Part shown: piece by piece, positions 34,329 through 40,693 of the stretch
How positions within the stretch are numbered: the first letter of the stretch is position 1
Layout of the letters: the number at the start of each line of letters is the position of its first letter
Assembly (NCBI RefSeq): GCF_000383675.1
Contig: NZ_KB911826.1
Span: forward strand, 186,001 to 250,000
Direction of reading: 5' to 3'
DNA: 64,000 nt
Source of the DNA: Terracoccus sp. 273MFTsu3.1
Lineage (GTDB): Bacteria > Actinomycetota > Actinomycetes > Actinomycetales > Dermatophilaceae
Translations under genes and position numbers: made by a program
The notes under the pieces: generated by a model
The model's database searches: none
What the model was told of the DNA's origin: nothing
Seen by the model: only the letters and a program-made list of their open reading frames with translations

Positions 34329-35113
34329 GCGGCGACCGCCTGTTCGGTGAGCCGCAGCAGCAGCTCGTCGGCGGCACGCACGACCTCGCCGCGACCCCGC
34401 GCCCCCGGCGGGAGCCCTTCGGCCACGTCGGCGACGAGGCGCCGGTCGTCGCCGACCGTGGCCACGAGCGGCACGTCGAGCCCGTCCATGACGAGGTCCT
34501 CGAGGTCAGGCTCGACGCGGCCTCCGCGCAGGACCACCCACGGCTCGATGGGCAGCAGCGGCTCGGTCTCCCACGCCCGCCCGGCGTCACGCAGACGGCG
34601 GAGCAGGCCGCGCACGCCGGACACGACAGCGGAGGTGGCCGCGAGCTGCGGCACCTGGGTGCCGGACACGACGACCACCGCGTCGACGAGGAGCCCGACG
34701 CGGGCCAGCACGGAGGGGTCCCGGGACAGGTCGAGGACCGTCAGGTCGTGCGCGTCGGCGAGGCCGGCCACGACGTCGGGCAGGCTCTGGACCCAGCCGT
34801 CGCCCGCGTCCTCGAGCGGACCGACCCAGCCCGAACCGCCGCTCCCCGAGAGCACGGGCACACCGCACGAGACCGGGAGCTCGTCGGCCAGCCCGAGCCC
34901 GTCCACGACGCCCGCGACGTCGGCCAGCTCCGGCCAGCGCCACCCCGGCTCCTGGTCGAGGCCGAAGACGACGTCGAGAGCCCCTGAGACGCGGTCGAGG
35001 TCGACGGCCACGACCGAGCGCCCGGCTGCGGCGGCGCGCACGGCGACGGCGGCCGCGAGGGTCGAGGACCCGACCCCACCAGAGGCCGGCACGAAGGCGA
35101 TGACGTTTCCCAT
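34325..35113 (-). CDS. CpaE/Ssd-like MinD-family protein (Rv3660c-like)
   Basis: First gene of the Tad operon, 262 residues. It belongs to the ParA/MinD group: FVPASGGVGSSTLA takes the place of the deviant Walker A but lacks the usual Lys, VVAVDLDRVSGALDVVFG resembles the A' region, and TVLDLSRD stands at Walker B. CpaE proteins position pilus machines and Rv3660c (Ssd) affects septation. The N-terminal receiver-like domain of longer homologues is absent or unreadable. ATG 35113 begins MGNVIAFVPASGG and is the only convincing start. Confidence 0.85.
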   Translation of the reverse strand: MGNVIAFVPASGGVGSSTLAAAVAVRAAAAGRSVVAVDLDRVSGALDVVFGLDQEPGWRWPELADVAGVVDGLGLADELPVSCGVPVLSGSGGSGWVGPLEDAGDGWVQSLPDVVAGLADAHDLTVLDLSRDPSVLARVGLLVDAVVVVSGTQVPQLAATSAVVSGVRGLLRRLRDAGRAWETEPLLPIEPWVVLRGGRVEPDLEDLVMDGLDVPLVATVGDDRRLVADVAEGLPPGARGRGEVVRAADELLLRLTEQAVAA

Positions 35114-35244
35114 GCGCCCACCGTCACGCACAGGACGGAGGCGGCCCAGCGGCATAGGCCAGCCGGTGGATACCCGGGCCCACGCCCGAGGGGATGTGGA
35201 CAAGCCGACCCAGCCGCACGCAAACGAACGCACCCGGCCGGAAA

Positions 35245-35352
35245 TAGTGGTGGCCTTCGTCCGGGGGAAGACGAAGGCCACCTCACGAGACTGGCACCGG
35301 GGGGGAGGGGCCAGATCGCGTCGGTGCTCGACCCATGAGGGGAGCACCACCA
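35245..35352 (-). ncRNA. 6C-like small RNA upstream of Tad operon
   Basis: Read on the minus strand there are three hairpins in a row: GGTGCTC/GAGCACC (35348-35342 with 35329-35323), CTGGC/GCCAG (35314-35310 with 35295-35291) whose loop contains eight consecutive C, and a 13-bp perfect stem (35282-35270 with 35261-35249) with loop TTCCCCCG. Actinobacterial 6C RNAs are defined by two hairpins with C-rich loops, and the M. tuberculosis copy (B11) lies in the same place, beside Rv3660c. The last hairpin would also terminate the RNA. End points are approximate. Confidence 0.6.
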
Positions 35353-35482
35353 ACAATGCTGGACGCTAGTCCTTCGGATTGCAAACCGAGAAGTCACGAC
35401 ACGCGGTGATTTCTCGGGATTTGTCACGACACGACAGAAACTTTCAATTGCGTGAGCGACGACAGATCTTCCCACACAAGGC

Positions 35483-35515
35483 GGAGGCCCCCCGACCAAT
35501 GGTCGGAGGGCCTCC
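35483..35515 (-). terminator. Terminator-like hairpin after Fic-like gene
   Basis: Arms 35483-35497 and 35501-35515, 15 positions with one mismatch and loop AAT. On the minus strand it lies about 300 bases beyond the Fic-like gene. Confidence 0.55.
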
Positions 35516-35813
35516 AGAGAAGCTCCGGGCTACCAGGCGTGCATTCTCGATAGTGTCGCCCCGGTTGTGCGCCCGGGGGTGGACTGTTCCAAGGGAACTG
35601 CTCTCGCGTGGGTACTCGGCCTCTTCTCGAGACATCTGTTCTGCGTGGATCCGGATCTACGCCTCTCGGCGATGTGGTTCCTGAGTCCGTTCTACTCCAC
35701 GACGTCGGCGTGGCGACACCCCCCTCGGCGCCGCCGAGGCAAGAAACTGTCCACCCCGGTGGACATCCCGCACGAATCGCCGCTCTCGGGCGGTCAGCCA
35801 GGGCTCAGGCGGC
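35516..35813. other. Intergenic region without recognised gene
   Basis: About 300 bases with lower G+C than its surroundings. Short open frames occur on both strands but lack ribosome sites, codon bias and any familiar motif. It may be the 3' untranslated tail of the Fic-like transcript or the remains of an older gene. Confidence 0.4.
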
Positions 35814-36812
35814 TCAGCTGAGTCGTCCCGCCCGCACCGCGTCGCTGATCCGCTCCCCCTCAGCGGCGCCGCGGACCATCGCCTCCCCCGCCTGGGCGAG
35901 CCAGAGGCCGACGCCTGCGGCGCCACCCTGGGCGTATGCCGTGAGCGCGCCGAGGTAGGCCGGCCCCCCGTTCGCCACGTGGCCGGCTTCGGGGACGGCG
36001 ACTCCGGTCGGGTCGAGCCCGAGCGCCTGGACGAGCGCGCGCTCCATGGCCCGGGCCACGAGCCCGTTGCCGTGGACGAACGGGCGGATCGCGGCGATCT
36101 CTGCGTGCACGAGCGCGGCGACCACGGACGCCGGGACGCGGTTGCTGCCGGCCGCGGCGACGATGACGTCGGAGAGGGACGCGAGGCGGGCGGCGACGAC
36201 GGTCGGTGCCGGGGCCGGGCCGAGGTCGACGAGCTCGGTGCATCCCTCGTCACCGATGCGCGGACGGCCGAGAGCGTCACCGCTGACGACGGGCGACGCG
36301 GCGGCGACGTGGAGCCGGGCCAGCGCCTGGAGCGGCGCGGTGCGCACGAGCCCGACGACGCGTTCGCTCTCTGCGGTGGCCGAGACGGCGCCCTTGAGGG
36401 TGCGAAGACCGGGGTCGAGGTCGTCGGGCCAGTCGCGCGCGCCGCTCATCAGCTCGCGCACGACGTCGACGGGGAACTCGGCACCGTCGAGGGCCGCGCT
36501 CGCCTGGGCACCTCGCACCCGGGACTCGGCCGACGCCTCGGGGATGCGCCGGCGCAGGGCCTCGTGGAAGCGGAGCGCCGTGCACGCCTCCCGGGCCGCG
36601 TCGGCGCGGTCGCGCACGTCGGGCAGGTCGGTCAGTGCGGCGAGCTGGTCGAGCAGCACGGTCTGCGGCGTCGGCGGGCGGACCGCGGCGTTCGACGCGG
36701 TCGAGCTCGGGGTCGTGCTCGGGGTCGTGCTCGGGGTCGTGCTCGGGGTCGTGCTCGGGGTCGTGCTCGGAGTCCTGCTCGGAGTCGGGCGGCTCGGGAT
36801 GGGGTCTGGCAC
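35814..36812 (-). CDS. Fic-family-like protein with degenerate active site
   Basis: Protein of 332 residues. The N-terminal 45 residues are a Thr/Pro/Ser repeat (PSTT units), then a helical region with RGAQASAALDGAEFP and, near residues 235-256, HAEIAAIRPFVHGNGLVARA. This aligns with the Fic motif HPFxDGNGRxxR, but the catalytic His is Arg, the Asp is His and the Arg is Leu. Classical AMP transfer is therefore unlikely; it may be a pseudoenzyme or use another chemistry. The GTG start has TAGGCT seven bases upstream, suggesting a leaderless message. Confidence 0.8.
   Translation of the reverse strand: MPDPIPSRPTPSRTPSTTPSTTPSTTPSTTPSTTPSSTASNAAVRPPTPQTVLLDQLAALTDLPDVRDRADAAREACTALRFHEALRRRIPEASAESRVRGAQASAALDGAEFPVDVVRELMSGARDWPDDLDPGLRTLKGAVSATAESERVVGLVRTAPLQALARLHVAAASPVVSGDALGRPRIGDEGCTELVDLGPAPAPTVVAARLASLSDVIVAAAGSNRVPASVVAALVHAEIAAIRPFVHGNGLVARAMERALVQALGLDPTGVAVPEAGHVANGGPAYLGALTAYAQGGAAGVGLWLAQAGEAMVRGAAEGERISDAVRAGRLS
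36709..36780 (-). repeat. 12-bp tandem repeat in Fic-like gene
   Basis: Five perfect copies of GGGGTCGTGCTC plus one variant, in frame, encoding the PSTT units of the N-terminal tail. A run this uniform is prone to slippage. Confidence 0.92.
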
Positions 36813-36819
36813 GCATGTC

Positions 36820-36825
36820 AGCCTA
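36820..36825 (-). promoter_or_regulatory. Leaderless -10 box of Fic-like gene
   Basis: TAGGCT on the minus strand ends seven bases before the GTG start at 36812, with no ribosome binding site between them. Confidence 0.4.
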
Positions 36826-36865
36826 GGTCTGTCAGTGGGCCGTTCCCGCCTGTCACGATGAGACG

Positions 36866-37795
36866 GTGGCCACTTCCACGGTCGTCGACTGGCTGCTCGC
36901 AGGTGACGTGGCCGTCGCGTACCTCACGACGCGTGACCTGCTCGGGCGCGAGGACCCCGAGCTCCAGGCGCGCATCGCCACAGAGGGGGTGGGCGCCGCG
37001 CTGCTGGCCGCGCGGGGACCAGACGGTCACTGGGGCCGCGGCTTCTACCAGCCGAAGTGGACGTCCAGCCACTACACGCTGCTCCAGCTCAGCCAGATCG
37101 GTCTCTCCCCGCTCGACGGGGCGGCCCGAGAGACGGTGCGACTCATCCTCGATGGCTGCAAGGCCGACGACGGCGGCGTCAGTCCGTCCCCACCCGCCAA
37201 GCCGAGCGACGCCTGCATCAACGGGATGGCACTGGGCTACGCGAGCTGGTTCGGCGCCACCCCGGAGCAGCTGGGCAGCGTCGTCGACCTCCTGCTTCGC
37301 GAGGTCGTGGCCGACGGCGGCTTCAACTGCCGCCACAACCGTCCCGGAGCCCGGGTGACGCACTCGTCGGTGCACACGACCGTCTGCGTCATCGAGGGCA
37401 TCACCGCCTACCTCCGGTCGCGTGCCTGCTATCGCGCCGACGAGCTGGACCGGGCCCGGTCCTCGGCCGCCGAGTTCCTCCTGCGCCACCGGCTCCTGCG
37501 GAGCGAGCGCACCGGCGAGGTCATCCGTGCCGAGTTCACCGGACTGCACCATCCCGCCCGGTGGCACTACGACATCCTGCGTGGTCTGGATTCCCTTGCA
37601 GCCGCACGTATCCCGCGCGACGAGCGCATGGACGAGGCGCTGTCCATCCTCCGTGCTCGCCGCCGCGCCGACGGCCGTTGGACACCCAACCGCGCCTACC
37701 CGGGCCAGACCCACGTGCCCAACGAGCGGGTGGGCGTGCCGAGCCCGTGGGTCACCCTGATCGCCGAGCGCGTGCTCCTCGCGTATCCTCGGTGA
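36866..37795 (+). CDS. Terpenoid cyclase/prenyltransferase-toroid-fold protein
   Basis: Protein of 309 residues with repeated helical units of the alpha/alpha toroid kind: DGHWGRGF, ADDGGVSPS, ADGGFNCRHN, DGRWTPN, each a turn between helices as in squalene cyclase or protein prenyltransferase beta-type barrels. It lacks the DxDD or DxDDTA acid motif of class II cyclases, so a classic cyclisation is doubtful. CRHNRPGARVTHSSVHTT may form a pocket. The function is unknown. It is the gene just before the trpS leader and ends two bases before the leader peptide start. Confidence 0.75.
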   Translation: MATSTVVDWLLAGDVAVAYLTTRDLLGREDPELQARIATEGVGAALLAARGPDGHWGRGFYQPKWTSSHYTLLQLSQIGLSPLDGAARETVRLILDGCKADDGGVSPSPPAKPSDACINGMALGYASWFGATPEQLGSVVDLLLREVVADGGFNCRHNRPGARVTHSSVHTTVCVIEGITAYLRSRACYRADELDRARSSAAEFLLRHRLLRSERTGEVIRAEFTGLHHPARWHYDILRGLDSLAAARIPRDERMDEALSILRARRRADGRWTPNRAYPGQTHVPNERVGVPSPWVTLIAERVLLAYPR

Positions 37796-37796
37796 C

Positions 37797-37844
37797 ATGA
37801 GTCCGACCGACGCACCGACCCGCGCGTGGTGGCTGCCAAGCTGA
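37797..37844 (+). CDS. trpS leader peptide with tandem Trp codons
   Basis: A 15-residue reading frame, MSPTDAPTRAWWLPS, with two Trp codons (37827-37832) just before its stop. The placement fits ribosome-mediated attenuation: a ribosome short of charged Trp-tRNA stalls on the tandem codons and so frees the antiterminator. It starts two bases after the upstream gene ends and lies 113 bases before trpS. Too short for automatic gene finders. Confidence 0.82.
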   Translation: MSPTDAPTRAWWLPS

Positions 37845-37894
37845 GGCGGCCTGTCGAACCAACCCGAGATCCGGAGCCGCCCACGGGCGGCTCC
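37831..37894 (+). promoter_or_regulatory. Tryptophan attenuator of trpS
   Basis: Four segments can pair in exclusive ways. Segment 1 GGCTGCC (37831-37837) pairs with segment 2 GGCGGCC (37845-37851). Segment 2 GGCGGC can instead pair with segment 3 GCCGCC (37876-37881). Segment 3 GGAGCCGCC (37873-37881) pairs with segment 4 GGCGGCTCC (37886-37894) as the terminator. Segment 1 overlaps the second Trp codon, so stalling there would favour the 2-3 antiterminator. Confidence 0.78.
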
Positions 37895-37918
37895 TCGCAT
37901 GTCCAGGACGTGTGGCGA

Positions 37919-37956
37919 GGTCTCTCCCGTGGGCACCCACGACACCAGGAGAGACC
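37919..37956 (+). promoter_or_regulatory. Hairpin sequestering the trpS ribosome binding site
   Basis: GGTCTCTCC (37919-37927) is complementary to GGAGAGACC (37948-37956), which contains the ribosome binding site and touches the ATG. An inner palindrome CGTGGG-CA-CCCACG (37928-37941) extends it. Folded, it would hide the start site. Confidence 0.65.
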
Positions 37957-39123
37957 ATGACCAGCAGCATGACCAGCAGCATCACCAGCGGCCCTGCCCA
38001 CCCCGAAGCACCGCTCGCCTCCGGCGACACCGACGACAGCGCGACGTATGCCGTGGCGCTCGAGCGCAGCGCCGTCCTCGACGCGCTCATCGACCAGCAC
38101 GCCGCCGGAGCCGACGGCGACAGCACCGAGGGCGCCGGCCGCCTCCGGATGCTGACGGGTGACCGTCCCACCGGCCCGCTCCACATCGGCCACTACCTCG
38201 CCAGCCTGCGCAACCGGGTCAGGCTGCAGGACAAGGGAGTCGAGACCTTCGTCGTCATCGCCGACTACCAGGTCATCACCGACCGCGACTCGATCGGCGA
38301 GATGGGCGCGAACGTCCAGAGCCTCGTCCTCGACTACCTCGCCGCCGGCCTCGACCCGGACCGGACGACGATCTTCACGCACAGCGCGGTGCCGGCCCTC
38401 AACCAGCTCATGCTGCCGTTCCTGTCCCTCGTCACGGATGCGGAGCTGCGCCGCAACCCCACGGTCAAGGACGAGCTCGCCCTGTCCGACGGGCGGCCGC
38501 TGTCCGGTCTGCTGCTCACCTACCCGGTGCACCAGGCGGCCGACATCCTCTTCTGCCACAGCAGGATCGTGCCGGTCGGCCGCGACCAGCTGCCGCACCT
38601 CGAGCAGACCCGCGCCATCGCGCGCCGCTTCAACCAGAGGTATGCCGCCGGGCAAAGCGTGTTCGCCGAGCCCGAGGCCCTGCTCAGCGAGGTGCCGCTG
38701 CTCCTCGGCACGGACGGCACGAAGATGAGCAAGAGCAAGGGCAACGTCATCAACCTGCGCGACACCGCCGACGAGACGGCCGCCCGGGTCCGGGCCGCAC
38801 GGACGGACTCCGAGCGCCGGATCACCTTCGACCCCAAGGGTCGTCCCGCCGTGGCCAATCTGCTGACGATCGCTGGACTGTTTCTCGACGAGGCACCGGA
38901 GTCGGTGGCCGAGCGGGTCGGCGACGGCGGTGCCCAGGCACTGAAGCGCGTCGTCACCGATGCCGTCAACGAGTCCCTCGCCGGACACCGGGCACGCCGG
39001 GCCGACCTCGCCCGAGACCCTGCCTACCTCACGTCGGTCCTCCACGAGGGGAACGCCCGGGCCAACGCCGTGGCGGAGCGGACCCTGGCCACCGTGCGGG
39101 CGGTGATGGGGATGAGCTACTGA
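37957..39123 (+). CDS. trpS: Tryptophanyl-tRNA synthetase
   Basis: Class I aminoacyl-tRNA synthetase of 388 residues charging tRNA-Trp. The HIGH motif is PLHIGHYL near residue 76, KMSKS is TKMSKSKGN near 256, with TGDRPTGPLHIG and DYQVITDRD around the Trp pocket. An N-terminal extension of about 60 residues (TSSMTSSITSG...) precedes the catalytic core. In Streptomyces an inducible, indolmycin-resistant TrpRS is controlled by ribosome-mediated attenuation; the leader here suggests similar control, but whether a second trpS exists cannot be told from this window. ATG 37957 has AGGAGAG upstream inside a hairpin. Confidence 0.94.
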   Translation: MTSSMTSSITSGPAHPEAPLASGDTDDSATYAVALERSAVLDALIDQHAAGADGDSTEGAGRLRMLTGDRPTGPLHIGHYLASLRNRVRLQDKGVETFVVIADYQVITDRDSIGEMGANVQSLVLDYLAAGLDPDRTTIFTHSAVPALNQLMLPFLSLVTDAELRRNPTVKDELALSDGRPLSGLLLTYPVHQAADILFCHSRIVPVGRDQLPHLEQTRAIARRFNQRYAAGQSVFAEPEALLSEVPLLLGTDGTKMSKSKGNVINLRDTADETAARVRAARTDSERRITFDPKGRPAVANLLTIAGLFLDEAPESVAERVGDGGAQALKRVVTDAVNESLAGHRARRADLARDPAYLTSVLHEGNARANAVAERTLATVRAVMGMSY

Positions 39124-39164
39124 GACCCACAGACAATCCCGTCGCGTCCCCGACCCCACGCTCC

Positions 39165-39170
39165 TAGCCT
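39165..39170 (+). promoter_or_regulatory. Leaderless -10 box of nucleotidyltransferase gene
   Basis: TAGCCT ends five bases before the ATG at 39176 and no ribosome binding site is present. Confidence 0.4.
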
Positions 39171-39175
39171 GAGCC

Positions 39176-39721
39176 ATGGACGCAGACCCGCAGGGAAGCG
39201 ATGGACCCGCTGCGACACCGCAGGCACAGCTCGCCGCGATCGCCGACGCCGGCGCACTCCTGGACGGCGCCGGCATCGACCACTGGCTCTTCGGCGGCTG
39301 GGGTGTCGACTTCTGGGTGGGCCGCGTCACCCGTCCGCACGACGACGTCGACCTGGCTGTCCCGCGCGACGACCGACCCCGGCTGCACGCGGCCCTCACC
39401 GGAGACGGTTGGCAGCACACGCCTTTCGAGGACGAGGTCGTGGGCACGCGCTACGTGCGTGACCGCGTGCTGCTCGAGCTGACCTTCGTCGTCCTCGAGG
39501 GCGGACGGGTGCTCATCCCCTTCGAGCCGGAGGCTGCCGTGTGGTCCGAGCAGCCGTTCGGCACGACACGGCGAGCCCTCGACGGGGTCACGGCCCGGGT
39601 CCCCGCGCTAGAGATCATGCGCCGCGACAAGAGCCGGCCTCGCGTGGACGACGAGCAGGACGCGGCCAAGGACCGTGCGGACTACGAGGCGCTCTCGCGG
39701 ATCGCCGACGGAGATGCCTGA
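39176..39721 (+). CDS. Nucleotidyltransferase, aminoglycoside adenylyltransferase-like
   Basis: Protein of 181 residues of the ANT(2'')/Lnu-type nucleotidyltransferase superfamily. The core motif is LFGGWGVDFWVGR with RPHDDVDLAV, the Gly-Trp/Ser and Asp-x-Asp pair that binds the metal-nucleotide, and ELTFVVLE holds the third carboxylate. Relatives adenylylate aminoglycosides or lincosamides, but many are of unknown substrate, so resistance is only a possibility. Its last 40 bases overlap the 3' end of the opposite-strand acyltransferase gene. Confidence 0.82.
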   Translation: MDADPQGSDGPAATPQAQLAAIADAGALLDGAGIDHWLFGGWGVDFWVGRVTRPHDDVDLAVPRDDRPRLHAALTGDGWQHTPFEDEVVGTRYVRDRVLLELTFVVLEGGRVLIPFEPEAAVWSEQPFGTTRRALDGVTARVPALEIMRRDKSRPRVDDEQDAAKDRADYEALSRIADGDA

Positions 39722-40548
39722 GCCCGTCCCGTCACGATGCGACCGCGTCGACGGGGCGTGAAGCGGGCGCCCGTGCGGGATCGCTGGATCCGCGCCTCCG
39801 CCGCGAGGTCCGCCTGACGCATCCCCTCCTCGTCGAGGCGCAGGCCCTCCGCGCGACCGGGCGCGCTGCCCCCGCGGGAGGCGGGGAGCCACCAGCGGTC
39901 GGCGTCGTCGCGCGGGCGGTCGGGATAGGCGTCCATGGCCTCGGTGAGCACGGCCTGCAGGTGGTCCCGCAGCTGCTCGGACACGGCATACGGCTCGGCG
40001 TCAGGCGCGGGCGTCAGCGGCTCACCGACGACGATCGTGACGGCTGTGCCGCGTCGGAGGCTGAACCGGCCACCCACCGTGAGGATGCGCTGGCTGCCCC
40101 AGACGGCGACCGGGACGAGCGGCACCTGGCACCACGTCGCGACGGCGGCCGCACCGGGACGGAGCGGCCGCAGCTCCCACGAGTGCGAGATCGTCGCCTC
40201 GGGGAAGACCCCGACCACCTCGCCGGAGCGCGCCTTGGCGACCGCGTGGCGCAGCGCGACCTCACCGTGCGCGCGGTCAACGGCCAAGTGACCCATCGCC
40301 CGCATCGCCGGTCCGACGAGCGGTGGGGTGAAGACGCCCTGCTTGGCGAGGAACCGGACGAACCGTCCCCGCTGTCGTCCGACGAGACCGACGAAGAGGA
40401 AGTCGAGGAACCCCACGTGGTTGCCCGCGAGGACCGCGCCGCCCTCCCGCGGCAGGTGCTCCGCTCCCCGGACGTCGATGCGCAGCCCGAGCACTGCGAA
40501 GACCCCGAGGGCGGCGCGGATGACGAGGCGATAGGTCCATTCGGTCAC
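39682..40548 (-). CDS. 1-acyl-sn-glycerol-3-phosphate acyltransferase-like (PlsC family)
   Basis: Membrane-associated acyltransferase of 288 residues. The catalytic motif NHVGFLDF (His and Asp four apart), a basic AKQGVF segment and FPEATISHS in place of FPEGTRS are visible. It adds an acyl chain to lysophosphatidate or a related glycolipid acceptor; Ala for Gly in the FPEG motif may alter acceptor choice. The C-terminal 70 residues are charged and unlike the core. GTG 40548 is the first start. Convergent overlap of 40 bases with the nucleotidyltransferase gene. Confidence 0.86.
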   Translation of the reverse strand: MTEWTYRLVIRAALGVFAVLGLRIDVRGAEHLPREGGAVLAGNHVGFLDFLFVGLVGRQRGRFVRFLAKQGVFTPPLVGPAMRAMGHLAVDRAHGEVALRHAVAKARSGEVVGVFPEATISHSWELRPLRPGAAAVATWCQVPLVPVAVWGSQRILTVGGRFSLRRGTAVTIVVGEPLTPAPDAEPYAVSEQLRDHLQAVLTEAMDAYPDRPRDDADRWWLPASRGGSAPGRAEGLRLDEEGMRQADLAAEARIQRSRTGARFTPRRRGRIVTGRAQASPSAIRESAS

Positions 40549-40693
40549 ACCTCATCTTCGTCACGGCCACCTGCTCCGGATGGCCCGACACACCCCACCC
40601 CCGAGTGGCCCCGCAACCCCGCGCACCACCACGCGCTGGCCGCGTACGGGACTCGTCGGACGACGAGGCCACTCGAGGGGATCCGGGGCGCGC

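Noticed and set aside
35350-35400. tRNA-like anticodon loop (GGATTGCAAACC)
   Set aside because: No acceptor stem, no TTCGAATC-type T loop and no D arm could be placed around it.
35567-35821. Short plus-strand reading frame in the intergenic region
   Set aside because: No ribosome site, no codon bias like its neighbours, no motif.
36866-37795. Squalene-hopene cyclase
   Set aside because: Too short (309 residues) and lacks the DxDD acid motif and QW repeats.
39176-39721. Firm call as an aminoglycoside resistance gene
   Set aside because: Only the superfamily core is recognisable; many such proteins have unknown substrates and no mobile element is near.
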